From NCBI GenBank assembly GCA_021154885.1, contig JAJKHS010000039.1, positions 1-49,140 on the forward strand: DNA of 49,140 nucleotides. The letters run 5' to 3'. Positions within the stretch are counted from its first letter, which is position 1; every line of letters begins with the position of its first letter. Positions 7,897 through 16,475 of this stretch are shown in pieces. The position numbers and the translations under genes are program-made. This DNA comes from Thermoanaerobaculum sp. (GTDB lineage: Bacteria; Acidobacteriota; Thermoanaerobaculia; Multivoradales; UBA5704). The notes beneath the pieces were generated by a model. The model had not been told where the DNA came from and did not search any database. It saw only the letters and a program-made list of their open reading frames with translations.

Positions 7897-9734
7897 CCTT
7901 CGGCGTGCCTCACCTCCTCTGGCTCGCGCTGCTCGCCCCGGCGGCGGCGGCGCTGAGCCTCTGGCTCTGGCGCCGGCGGCTGGCGGCGGACGCCGCCTGG
8001 GCGGCGCGCGGGCTGTGGGACCGCCTGCTGCCCGGCTTCGCGCCGCGGCGCATCACCCTCTCGGCGCTGGCTCTGGCCCTGGCGGTGCTGGGCGCCGCGC
8101 TGGCCCTGGCCCGGCCGCGCTGGGGGGCCGGCGAGCAGACGGTGGAGCGCAAGGGGGTGGACGTGGTCTTCCTCGTCGACTCGTCGCTCTCCATGGGCGC
8201 CCGGGACGTGCCGCCGTCGCGGCTCTATGTGGCCAAGTCGCTCGTCCGCCGCATGGCGCGGGCCATGCCCGGCAACCGGGTGGGCCTGGTGCAGACCGAG
8301 GGGGACGGCGTCATGCTCTCCCCCCTCACCCTGGACGGCGCCGTGCTCGACCTGCTCCTCGACACCATCGATCCGGGCTCGCTGCCGACGCCGGGCACGG
8401 AGCTCGCCACCGGGCTGGAAACGGCGCTGCGCACCTTTGGCCAGGGGGGCGAGAAGCACCGCGTGCTGGTCGTGCTCTCCGACGGCGAGGACTGGGGCGG
8501 CGGCCTCGACGACGAGATACCCAAGCTGCGGGAGGCGGGCGTGGTCGTCTACTCCCTCGGCCTCGGGACGCTCAACGGCGCGCCGGTGCCCATCCCCGGC
8601 TCCCCGGGCGAGACCAAGCGCGACGCCGACGGCAACATCGTCATCACCCGTCTCCACCCGGAGGTGATGGAGAAGCTCGCCCGCGCCACCGGCGGCTCCT
8701 ATCTGGGGGTCACCAGCGCCGCCGCCGATCCCGCGCCCCTCCTGAAGCAGATCGACCGCATGGAGAAACGGACGATCGAGAGCCAGAGCCTGAGCACGCT
8801 GGAGGAGCGCTTCCAGTGGCCCCTGGCCCTCGCCGTCCTGGCCCTGCTGCTCCACCTCTCGCTGCGGCCGTTCGGGGGGACGAAAACACGGACCGAAAGG
8901 ACGGCGGTCTTCGCCCGCTCGACGGCGCTGCCGGCCTTGCTGCTGATCGCCCTCCCCTCCCTCCCCTTCGGCCTGGAGCCGCACCTGCCCGACTGGGTGG
9001 AGCGCTGGCTGTACAACCCCCGGGAGCGGGTCGAGCGGTCGCTCGAAGCTCAGCAGCAGGGCAAGCCGCGGGAGGCGGTGCCGCCGGCGAACACGGCGCT
9101 GCGCCTGGCGCCGGACGATCCGCTGGTGCAGTACGACGCCGGCACGGCCCGCCTGGGCGCCGGCCGCGGGCGGCAGGCGGTGGGGCCGCTGGAGAGGGCG
9201 GCGAAGGGCGCAGACCGCGAGCTGGCCCCCGCCGCCCACTACAACCTGGGCAATGCCCGGCTCGCCGCCGGCGACGCCGCCGGCGCGGCCGAGGCCTTCA
9301 AGCAGACGCTGCGCCTGCGGCCGGACGACCAGGACGCCAAGTACAACCTGGAGCTGGCCTTGCGCGAGGAGCAGAAACAGAAAATGGGCGGCCAGGGGAG
9401 CCCCAAGGGCTCGCGGGGGAACCGCTCGCCGAACCAGGACCCCTCGGATCAGCCGGGCAAGGGGCGGCCGGATCCGAACCAGAAGCCGCAGGACGGCCAG
9501 CCGCCCCCCTCGCCCCAGCAGTCGCAGGGTGGCCAGCAGCCGCAGCAGCAGGGCGGCCAGCCGCAGGGGCAGCAGGGACGCGGCGGGCAGCTCCCGCAGT
9601 TCCGCAATCAGCCGGAGATGAGCGCCCAGGAGGCCGCCTCGGTGCTCTCGGCGGTGGAGAACCTGGAGCGCCAGCAGCGCCGCGACCAGGCGGCCCGCCG
9701 CGCCCGGCAGTCTGCGAAGGGGAAGGATTGGTGA
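7893..9734 (+). CDS. batB: BatB-BatC fusion: VWA domain plus TPR and Gln/Pro-rich tail
   Basis: The 613-residue fusion starts like BatB: two membrane spans, then a VWA domain with MIDAS motif DSSLSM at residues 96-101 and SDGEDWGGG. A further span (PALLLIALPSLPFG) leads into tetratricopeptide repeats around residues 380-490, which correspond to BatC. The last 120 residues form a low-complexity Gln/Pro/Gly tail. In many genomes BatB and BatC are separate genes. The CDS overlaps batA by 4 nt and batD by 1 nt, so the operon is fully coupled. Confidence 0.88.
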   Translation: MTFGVPHLLWLALLAPAAAALSLWLWRRRLAADAAWAARGLWDRLLPGFAPRRITLSALALALAVLGAALALARPRWGAGEQTVERKGVDVVFLVDSSLSMGARDVPPSRLYVAKSLVRRMARAMPGNRVGLVQTEGDGVMLSPLTLDGAVLDLLLDTIDPGSLPTPGTELATGLETALRTFGQGGEKHRVLVVLSDGEDWGGGLDDEIPKLREAGVVVYSLGLGTLNGAPVPIPGSPGETKRDADGNIVITRLHPEVMEKLARATGGSYLGVTSAAADPAPLLKQIDRMEKRTIESQSLSTLEERFQWPLALAVLALLLHLSLRPFGGTKTRTERTAVFARSTALPALLLIALPSLPFGLEPHLPDWVERWLYNPRERVERSLEAQQQGKPREAVPPANTALRLAPDDPLVQYDAGTARLGAGRGRQAVGPLERAAKGADRELAPAAHYNLGNARLAAGDAAGAAEAFKQTLRLRPDDQDAKYNLELALREEQKQKMGGQGSPKGSRGNRSPNQDPSDQPGKGRPDPNQKPQDGQPPPSPQQSQGGQQPQQQGGQPQGQQGRGGQLPQFRNQPEMSAQEAASVLSAVENLERQQRRDQAARRARQSAKGKDW

Positions 9735-11581
9735 TGAGGACGTTTCGGGTAGGGGCGGGTCTGGACGGTGGCGCGGGGGCTCGACCCGCCCTGGCCGCAG
9801 TCCTCCTCCTCTTCGCCCTGGCTCTCGCCCTCCCCGCCCACGCCGGCGAGGTGGACGTGAAAGCCACGCTGGAGCCCAGCGTCATCGGCATCGACGAGAC
9901 CGCCACCTTCACCATCGAGGTGCGCGGCGAAGGCGTCTCCAGCCTGCACTTCCGCCCCAGCCTGCAGCTCGAGAACCTGGAGTCCGCGGGCGATCCCTCC
10001 CAGTTCGAGGACATGCGCTGGGCCAACGGCCACCTGACCCGCACCTTCCGCCTCTCCTGGCAGCTCCGCCCCCAGGGGCTCGGCAAGGCGGGCATCCACA
10101 ACGTCTCGGTGCTGATCAAGGACCGGCAGCTCCAGCTCCCGGACCAGGAGATCCGCGTCCAGCGGGAGCCCACGCAACAGGCGCCAGCGTCCAGGAGGCG
10201 CGGCGACGACGAGGACGACCCCTTCAAGCAGTTCTTCGGCCGCATGGGGATCCCCCGCTGGCGCACGGCGCCGGAGGAGCCGGCCGTCTTCCTGCGCGCC
10301 GAGATCCAGCCGCAGCAGCCGGTGGTGGGGCAGCAGGTCCTCTACTCGATCTACCTCTTCACGCGCGAGGACATCGCCGCCATCTCGCCGAGCGGCGTGC
10401 CGGCGTTCAAGGGCTTCTGGGTGCACGACATCCCCATCCCCCAGCAGCCGCCCATGGAGATGGTGGACATCAACGGCCGGCGCTACGGTCGGGTGCCGCT
10501 GATCCAGAAGGCGCTGTTCCCGCTGCGCGCCGGGCGCTACGCGGTGGAGCCGGCGACGGTCGACCTGACGGTGGAGCACTACGACCGCGCCTTCTTCTTC
10601 GGCCCCGCCGTCTCCCGGCCCGAGACGGTGCGGCTGCGGGCCGAGGGGCAGACCCTGGACGTCCAGCCCCTGCCGCCCGCGCCGCCCGGGTTCGCCGGCG
10701 CCGTGGGGCAGCTCGGGCTCACCGCCCGGCTGGAGCCGCGGCAGCTCCGGCTCGGGGAGGCCGCGACCCTCACCGTGCAGCTCGCGGGCGCCGGCAACCT
10801 CCAGAGCCTCCCGGAGCCGAAGGTGGCCGCGCCCTCCGGCCTGACGCTCTATCCGCCGCAGCAGGAGGGGAAGGACGAGATCGCCGGCACCACCGTGCGC
10901 GGCCGTCGCTCCTGGAGCTACGTGGTGGTCCCCGGCCGCGCGGGCCGCTATCAGGTCGAGGCGCCCCGCGTCACCTTCTTCGATCCCGTGTCCCGGCAGT
11001 ACCGGACGGCCACCGCGCCCGCCCTGGAGCTGACGGCCCTGCCGCGGCCCGCCGAAACCGCCGCCGCCATCGGGAGTGTCGCGACCCCTGGCGCCGTCGC
11101 CGCGGCGCTCGCCGGCGACGGCCGCCGGCCCTGGACCCGGCTGCTGCCCTGGCTCGTCGGTCTGCCCCTGGGGCTCGCCCTGGTCCTCACCCTGGTCCGC
11201 CGGCATGCGGTGTCCGCCGGGGTTTCCCCCATCGGCGGCATCGGCGGCTCGTCCCCGGCGGCGCGGCTGGAGCAGGCGCTCGCCGCGGCCGCAACGGAAC
11301 GCCCCCGGCAGGTGGCGGCGCGGCTGGAGGAGGCGTGGCGCGAGTTCCTGGCGGAGCGCTGGGGCGTGCCGCGCTCGACGCCGTCCTGGAAGTGGCGCGA
11401 GCTGCTGGCCGCATCCAGGGCGGACGCCGTGGCCGCCGTTGACGCCGCGAGCCTCGCCGAGCTCGACCGCCTCCTCGACGACCTCGACTACCTCCGCAAC
11501 GCGCCGCAGCTCTCCACCACGGATACGCTGCGCAGCGAGGCCCTGGCCCGTGGCCGCCGCCTCCTGCGCCGGCTGCAATGA
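9734..11581 (+). CDS. batD: BatD, membrane protein of the Bat operon
   Basis: The 615-residue protein has a Sec signal peptide (hydrophobic run ending ALPAHA near residue 37), a large periplasmic region of BatD-type beta domains (for example SPSGVPAFKGFWV), a membrane span near residues 467-487 (LLPWLVGLPLGLALVLTLV), and a cytoplasmic helical tail. BatD proteins are thought to organise VWA partners at the membrane. The ATG uses the final A of the batB stop. It is the last gene of the operon; 82 nt later a new transcription unit begins. Confidence 0.87.
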   Translation: MRTFRVGAGLDGGAGARPALAAVLLLFALALALPAHAGEVDVKATLEPSVIGIDETATFTIEVRGEGVSSLHFRPSLQLENLESAGDPSQFEDMRWANGHLTRTFRLSWQLRPQGLGKAGIHNVSVLIKDRQLQLPDQEIRVQREPTQQAPASRRRGDDEDDPFKQFFGRMGIPRWRTAPEEPAVFLRAEIQPQQPVVGQQVLYSIYLFTREDIAAISPSGVPAFKGFWVHDIPIPQQPPMEMVDINGRRYGRVPLIQKALFPLRAGRYAVEPATVDLTVEHYDRAFFFGPAVSRPETVRLRAEGQTLDVQPLPPAPPGFAGAVGQLGLTARLEPRQLRLGEAATLTVQLAGAGNLQSLPEPKVAAPSGLTLYPPQQEGKDEIAGTTVRGRRSWSYVVVPGRAGRYQVEAPRVTFFDPVSRQYRTATAPALELTALPRPAETAAAIGSVATPGAVAAALAGDGRRPWTRLLPWLVGLPLGLALVLTLVRRHAVSAGVSPIGGIGGSSPAARLEQALAAAATERPRQVAARLEEAWREFLAERWGVPRSTPSWKWRELLAASRADAVAAVDAASLAELDRLLDDLDYLRNAPQLSTTDTLRSEALARGRRLLRRLQ

Positions 11582-11663
11582 GGAAAACCGTTTCGTTCGA
11601 CCGCAACTTCTGCTATCGTTCCGGCCGTCGGCCCTCACAATTCGAGGAAGGCGGAGGTCAGCG

Positions 11664-11693
11664 ATGAACTTTCGGGGCGCCGTCCATGGGTGA
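11664..11693 (+). CDS. Possible 9-codon leader ORF before the GGDEF gene
   Basis: ATG at 11664 is preceded by GGAGG at 11653-11657 and encodes MNFRGAVHG before TGA at 11691-11693. The stop lies inside the beginning of the GGDEF gene, whose candidate starts are 11686 and 11698. The GGDEF start itself has no comparable ribosome binding site, so translational coupling from this small frame is plausible. This is an inference from spacing only. Confidence 0.35.
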   Translation: MNFRGAVHG

Positions 11694-12888
11694 TGCAATG
11701 GTACGGGCCAGCATGGCGGAAGACGAGGGGTTTCGCACGCCGGACGCTTTTCACTCCCTGGAGCCCGTGCAGCTCGAGCGCTTCCTGGAGCGGCGCCGGG
11801 CCAATCCCAGCTTCCCGCTGGAGCTGAGCCTCGCCGAGAACCTGGTCGAGGTGCTGCGCCGGGCCAACAGCTTCGTGCCGTCGGCCGCGGGCTCGATCCT
11901 CCTCGACGATCCGTCGGACAAGAAGGACGACCGGCGCCAGAACACCCTCACCTTCATCGCCGCCTTCGGCGAGAAGTCGTCCTGCCTGGTGGGCCAGGCC
12001 ATCCCCGCCGACCAGGGGATCGCCGGCCGGGTCTACATGACGGGGGAGACCTACTCCACCCCCTACGCTCCCAGCGACCGCTTCTTCTACCGCGCGATGG
12101 ACGAGCAGACCCGCTACCAGACGCAGTCGCTGGTGGCCATTCCCATCCGCATCGAGCACGAGGTGTGCGGCGTCCTCGAGCTGATCAACCGCTGCGACGC
12201 CCCGGGCTACAGCCAGGAGGACCGCAACCTCCTGGAGATCTTCGCCGGCTACATCTCCATCTCCATCCAGAACGTGCTCGACGGCCGCCAGGCGCAGGAG
12301 ATCGCCAAGCGCGACAACCTGACCGGGCTCTACAACGACCGCTACCTCCACATCGCCCTGTCGGACACCATTCGCCGCTGCCGGGCCGAGGACCTCGACC
12401 TGTCGCTGCTGTTCCTCGACCTCGACTATTTCAAGCACGTCAACGACACCCACGGCCACCTGGCCGGCAGCCAGGTGCTGCGCGAGGTCGGCCACCTGCT
12501 CCGCCGCAAGATGAGCCGGCTCGGGGGCATCTCCGCCCGCTACGGCGGCGACGAGTTCGTGCTCCTCCTGCCCGGCTACGAGCTCGAGGGCGCCATCGAC
12601 GCCGCCGAGGACCTCCGGGCGGAGGTCGTGGGCTCGACCTTCTGCGCCGGCCCCGGGGACATCCAGCCGGAGCCGCTGTACCTCAAGGGGATCACCTGCT
12701 CGATCGGCATCGCCACCCTGCGGCTGCACCTGGAGCCCCACCTCTCGCTGGAGGCGAGCAAGAGCACCCTGCTGCGCCTGGCCGACGCCGCCATGTACGT
12801 GGCCAAGGAGACGGGCCGCAACAAGACCGCCCTGGCGGGCCAGCCCGTGCGCCGGCGCCCCGGCGGCGGCGCCGAATCCTCGCGTTGA
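11686..12888 (+). CDS. GAF-GGDEF diguanylate cyclase
   Basis: The 400-residue cytoplasmic protein has a GAF domain at about residues 40-205 and a GGDEF domain at about 210-390. The active-site signature is intact (YGGDEF, GGDEF at residues 287-291), as are FLDLDYFKHVNDTHGH and the terminal AMYVAKETGRN motif. It should make cyclic di-GMP from two GTP under control of a ligand or signal read by GAF. The inhibitory RxxD site expected just before GGDEF reads RLGG, so product feedback inhibition may be missing. ATG 11686 is used; ATG 11698 is a possible alternative. Confidence 0.88.
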   Translation: MGDAMVRASMAEDEGFRTPDAFHSLEPVQLERFLERRRANPSFPLELSLAENLVEVLRRANSFVPSAAGSILLDDPSDKKDDRRQNTLTFIAAFGEKSSCLVGQAIPADQGIAGRVYMTGETYSTPYAPSDRFFYRAMDEQTRYQTQSLVAIPIRIEHEVCGVLELINRCDAPGYSQEDRNLLEIFAGYISISIQNVLDGRQAQEIAKRDNLTGLYNDRYLHIALSDTIRRCRAEDLDLSLLFLDLDYFKHVNDTHGHLAGSQVLREVGHLLRRKMSRLGGISARYGGDEFVLLLPGYELEGAIDAAEDLRAEVVGSTFCAGPGDIQPEPLYLKGITCSIGIATLRLHLEPHLSLEASKSTLLRLADAAMYVAKETGRNKTALAGQPVRRRPGGGAESSR

Positions 12889-12913
12889 CCCCGTCGGGGG
12901 CGGATGTTAGGAT
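12885..12913 (+). promoter_or_regulatory. Sigma-70-type promoter for the saccharopine dehydrogenase gene
   Basis: TTGACC at 12885-12890 and TAGGAT at 12908-12913 are spaced by exactly 17 nt, and the start codon lies 36 nt beyond the -10 element. The -35 overlaps the stop codon of the upstream GGDEF gene. Sequence match only. Confidence 0.5.
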
Positions 12914-12949
12914 GCGCCGCCCGAGACGAGCACGCGCCAACCGCCAATC

Positions 12950-14089
12950 ATGAGCACAAAACACCAGGTCGTGATCGCCGGCGCCGGCGGCATGGGCAGC
13001 GCCACCGGGCTGCTGCTGCGGGAGCTTGGAGACTTCGAGGTCGACCTCTTCATCGGCGATGCCAGCCGCGAGCGGGCGACCACCGCAGCGGCCTGGATCC
13101 GGGAGGGCTCGGCCAGGCCGGGAGAGGTTCACGCCTTCCACCTGCCGGCCGCGGGGACGAACGCCGAGCTCGACGGCGCCCTCGTCCAGGGTGACATCCT
13201 CCTCGACTGCCTGCCCGGCAGCGAGGCGCCGCGAATGGCGCGGCTCGCCCGCCAGCACGAGATCCACTACGCCAACCTCACCGAGCACGTGCGGGAGACG
13301 GAGGAGATTCTGGAGATCGCCGGCGGCGCGGACCGGGGCTATATCCTGCAGACGGGGCTCGCGCCGGGCTACGTCGACGTCCTCGGCCATCAGCTCTTCC
13401 AGCAGTTCTGCCGCGAGCACGGCGTGGGCTCGGTCGACCTCCTGGAGATGCGCGTCGGCGCCCTCACCACCACCGTGCGGCCCCCCCACTTCTACGGCTT
13501 CACCTGGAGCTCGGTCGGCGTCGCCACCGAGTATGTCGAGCCCGCCACCGTCCTGCGCGACCACCGGCGCACCACCCGGCCGTCGCTGGCGGACCGGGTC
13601 ACGGTGATCCTCAACGGCGTCGTCTATGAAGAGGCGCTCACCTCCGGCGGCGCCGCCGACCTCCCCGTCGCCCTGGAGGGGAGGGTGCGCAACCTCGACT
13701 ACAAGACCCTGCGCTACCCCGGCCACTACGCCTGGGTCGAGGGGCTGCTGGAGAGCGCCCCGGCCGGCGTCGACCGCACGGACTACCTGCTGCGGAAGAT
13801 GGAAGAGGCCGTCCCCTTCATGGACGACGACCTGGTGGTGATCTACGCCGCCGTCGAGGGGCGCGACGATCGCGGCCTGCTCCGCCGGCTGGAGAGCTCG
13901 CGCCTGATCCGGCCCCGCACCGTGGGCGCCCGCACGCTCAAGGCCATTCAGGGGACCACCGCCGCCGGCCTTGCGGAGTCGGCCCGCTTCCTGCTCACCG
14001 AGGATGTCCGCGGCGTCTGTCTGCAGAGCCAGATCGACCCGGCCCACTTCATGGCCGGCCCCTTCGTCTCCGAGATCTACCACCGCTGA
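12950..14089 (+). CDS. Saccharopine dehydrogenase family protein
   Basis: The 379-residue oxidoreductase has an N-terminal Rossmann nucleotide-binding motif VIAGAGGMGSAT at about residues 9-20 and the saccharopine dehydrogenase-like continuation DILLDCLPGSEAPRMARLA, then TGLAPGYVDVLGHQL. Family members oxidise saccharopine or related opine-like substrates. An antiquitin-type aldehyde dehydrogenase, which oxidises the product of saccharopine cleavage (aminoadipate semialdehyde), lies 2.4 kb away on the same strand. Together they suggest lysine degradation through saccharopine. No lysine-ketoglutarate reductase domain is visible here, so the first step must be elsewhere. Family is firm; substrate is inferred from context. 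Confidence 0.75.
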   Translation: MSTKHQVVIAGAGGMGSATGLLLRELGDFEVDLFIGDASRERATTAAAWIREGSARPGEVHAFHLPAAGTNAELDGALVQGDILLDCLPGSEAPRMARLARQHEIHYANLTEHVRETEEILEIAGGADRGYILQTGLAPGYVDVLGHQLFQQFCREHGVGSVDLLEMRVGALTTTVRPPHFYGFTWSSVGVATEYVEPATVLRDHRRTTRPSLADRVTVILNGVVYEEALTSGGAADLPVALEGRVRNLDYKTLRYPGHYAWVEGLLESAPAGVDRTDYLLRKMEEAVPFMDDDLVVIYAAVEGRDDRGLLRRLESSRLIRPRTVGARTLKAIQGTTAAGLAESARFLLTEDVRGVCLQSQIDPAHFMAGPFVSEIYHR

Positions 14090-14130
14090 AGAGGGCCGGG
14101 GTGCCCTCTGCAGGGGACACACCTCAACAT

Positions 14131-14337
14131 TGTGGAAAATCTCCCTCTCCCGCGGAGAGAGTTACGTATGATTCTCCTCGTGAAAGCCGGGCGGAAGTTC
14201 ACAAGCTGCTGATGACAAAGCACTTACCTCGATTGCACAAAAATCTGTTCAAAGAGCGGCAAACCGCTGTGGCGCCGAGCGTTCCGGCCTCTGGAGAGAG
14301 AGTTTTCCACAGGGTTCTCCACAGGAGTTGTGGAGAT
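14131..14337. other. Cluster of DnaA-box-like 9-mers in a convergent intergenic gap
   Basis: The 271-nt gap between two convergent genes (14090-14360) contains four close relatives of the DnaA box TTATCCACA: TTTTCCACA at 14303-14311, TTCTCCACA at 14315-14323, and inverted copies at 14329-14337 (ATCTCCACA) and 14131-14139 (TTTTCCACA). Three lie within 35 nt. The stretch between them (about 14190-14260) is less GC-rich than its surroundings. It could be a replication origin or a DnaA-binding regulatory site. No dnaA, dnaN or gyrB is nearby, so the assignment is open. Confidence 0.45.
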
Positions 14338-14360
14338 TCGTGGCCATCCCTGGGAGGCGC

Positions 14361-16379
14361 TCACGGAGTGAGCAGATCCTGCGCACCCGCTGATCGGCGG
14401 CGACATGGAACCGAGGCGAAAGCAACTGCCGAGGTCCCCGGCGCCGCGGCTGCGGGAGGGAGGCTGAGGCGGCCGAGCAGCGCCGCGTGGAGCTGGACCA
14501 GGTCCCACTCCGCCTTCCAGGGGCTGCGGCGAAAGATGGCGAGCGAAACGGGCACGGCCTGTCCCGTGTCGATCCCCAGGGACAGGCGAGCCGTAGGGCC
14601 CCGGCGCTCGGCTGATGACGCTCCCGGTGGAGATACCGCCGCAATCAGGACCTGCTTCCAGCCGGCGTCCACCCCGGGCCAGGCCCGCACCGCTTCCAGC
14701 GTGCGGCCGAGCAGCTCCGGATGGCGCTGCCAGAAGACGGCCGCGGCCAGCCGGGGCTCGGCGAGCAGAGCGTGGGCCCCGCGCTCCGCGGCCGGCGCCG
14801 CGCCGGGCTCCACCAGCACCTCGTAGAAGGGAGGGAACGGGTTGAGCGGATCCAGCCGGCACGCCTTCTCCAGGGCCGCGCCGGCCCACGGGCGCTGCGC
14901 CGAGTAGCCCAGGACGCCGGCCACCAGCCAGAGGGGAGGCACGGCGCGCCCTGCCACGGCCCCGCGCCGGGCGAGCTCGGCGTTGGCGGCCGCATCCTCC
15001 CCCGGCCGGCGGTTGCGGAGCAGGGCGAGGCGCATGGAATAGAGCGGGAAACGGGGGTCGAGCCGCAGGGCCTCGGCGAGCTCGGATTCGGCCTGGGCGG
15101 CATGGCCCGCGGAGTCCGCGGCCACGGCCCGGTCGTAGTGCCAGCGGGCGATCTCCAGAGGGGCGAGGGCGAGGAGCGCCGCGACGGCGTAGACGCGCAC
15201 CGGCCATGGCGACTCGGGCCGTGCCCGGCCCCGCCCGCTCCCCGCCAGCGCGGCGCCGGCCGCCACCACGGCGGCCACGGGGAGAGCGGTCACGGCGAGA
15301 GCGCCGCTGCCGAGGGCGGCGACGGCGCCGCCGCCGAATCCCAGCAGCCCGGCGGCGAGCAGGGCGGGGTCCCGCCCCTCCTGCCGCTCGGCCGTGCGCC
15401 GGGCGAAGAACAGGACCGGCACGGCGAGGGCGAGCAGCAGGCCGGTGAGCCCCAGCTCGTAGGCGAGCTGCACCGGCAGCGAGTGGAGCTCCCCCACCGC
15501 CTCGCCCCAGGGGTTGACGCCGGGGACCGGAGTGAGGAACGCGGCGGCGGTCCAGGCCGCGGAGCCGGGGCCCCAGCCCAGGAGCGGGCGTGCCATGAAG
15601 CCTTTCCACCCCGCCTCCCAATAGGCGGACCGCGCCCGGGTGGAGGGGTCCTGTCCGGAGGCGATCCGCAGCACCCGTGGGAGCTGAACGAACGAGACGA
15701 GGAGCGCCAGGGCGAGAAGGATCGCCCACCAGCGCCGCTGCCGCTCCCCCCCGCTTCCGCGGACCACGAAGCCCACGGCAGCTTCCAGCGCCAGGGCCAC
15801 GAAGCCGGCCAGCGAGCGGCTGGCCAGGATCGCCAGCAAGGCGAGGCCGCCGGCCGCCAGCCCCGAGAGGCGCCAGGGCCCCGGCTCGCGGGCCGGCAGC
15901 ACGGCCAGCGGGAGCAGGATCACCAGCCAGGCGGCGAGCAGGTTGTGGTGGCCCAGCGGCATCGCCGGCCGGGGCGAGCCCAGCAGCCACCAGTCGAGCA
16001 GCGCCCAGAGCGCCACCCCGGCCACCACCAGGGCCAGGGCCCGCAGCCCCCGGCGCCGGTCCGCCTCCCGCCGCCAGCAGCGCTCCACGGCGGACGGCAG
16101 ACCGAGGAAGGCCGGCAGCAGGAGGACGGCGACCCGGCCGGCCCGGGGCACCGGCGAGGCCCAGGCGGAGGCCGCGGCGGCGATCCACAGGGCCGCCGGC
16201 AGGAGCCACCCCGCGCTGCCCAGCCGCAGCGGGTCGCGCCACGGCGCGCCGATCCAGAACAGCGTCGCCAGCAGCGCGCCCGCCGCCACGGCGCCCGCCG
16301 GCGCGGCGGCCCCCCAGGCAAAGGTGCCGCACCAAACGCCGAAGAGGGCGAGGAGCAGGGCGGGAACGAGGCCGGCCAT
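14361..16379 (-). CDS. O-antigen ligase/polymerase-like membrane protein
   Basis: The 672-residue protein has roughly a dozen membrane spans over its first 440 residues and the Wzy/WaaL-type loop region with ARSAYWEAGWKGF and PLLGWGPGSAAW followed by ELHSLPVQLAYELGLTG. A C-terminal soluble part contains TPR-like helices (about residues 445-500). Such proteins join or ligate O-antigen or other glycans at the inner membrane. ATG at 16379 is chosen because TACAAT lies 8 nt upstream (16388-16393 on the plus strand), which fits a promoter with almost no leader; the longer frame would start upstream of that element. It is transcribed opposite to its neighbours. Confidence 0.7.
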   Translation of the reverse strand: MAGLVPALLLALFGVWCGTFAWGAAAPAGAVAAGALLATLFWIGAPWRDPLRLGSAGWLLPAALWIAAAASAWASPVPRAGRVAVLLLPAFLGLPSAVERCWRREADRRRGLRALALVVAGVALWALLDWWLLGSPRPAMPLGHHNLLAAWLVILLPLAVLPAREPGPWRLSGLAAGGLALLAILASRSLAGFVALALEAAVGFVVRGSGGERQRRWWAILLALALLVSFVQLPRVLRIASGQDPSTRARSAYWEAGWKGFMARPLLGWGPGSAAWTAAAFLTPVPGVNPWGEAVGELHSLPVQLAYELGLTGLLLALAVPVLFFARRTAERQEGRDPALLAAGLLGFGGGAVAALGSGALAVTALPVAAVVAAGAALAGSGRGRARPESPWPVRVYAVAALLALAPLEIARWHYDRAVAADSAGHAAQAESELAEALRLDPRFPLYSMRLALLRNRRPGEDAAANAELARRGAVAGRAVPPLWLVAGVLGYSAQRPWAGAALEKACRLDPLNPFPPFYEVLVEPGAAPAAERGAHALLAEPRLAAAVFWQRHPELLGRTLEAVRAWPGVDAGWKQVLIAAVSPPGASSAERRGPTARLSLGIDTGQAVPVSLAIFRRSPWKAEWDLVQLHAALLGRLSLPPAAAAPGTSAVAFASVPCRRRSAGAQDLLTP

Positions 16380-16387
16380 GGTGCGGC

Positions 16388-16393
16388 ATTGTA
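16388..16393 (-). promoter_or_regulatory. -10 hexamer TACAAT immediately before the O-antigen-ligase-like gene
   Basis: On the minus strand TACAAT ends 8 nt before the ATG at 16379, so transcription would begin at or near the start codon. The same arrangement precedes several other genes in the window. Inferred from sequence. Confidence 0.4.
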
Positions 16394-16475
16394 GCGACTC
16401 GTGACCCGCTCCCCCCGGTTTGCGATATCCTCGTCCATCCCGCAGGGCGCAGGAACCGCCCAGGAGAGATTCAAG

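Noticed and set aside
7800-9239. Minus-strand 479-codon frame opposite the Bat genes
   Set aside because: It lies entirely antisense to batB and its product has His/Gln/Arg-rich low-complexity composition with no motif.
14721-16394. Plus-strand 557-codon frame across the O-antigen-ligase-like gene
   Set aside because: The antisense membrane protein has clear spans and family motifs; the plus-strand frame is Gln/Gly/Arg-rich noise.
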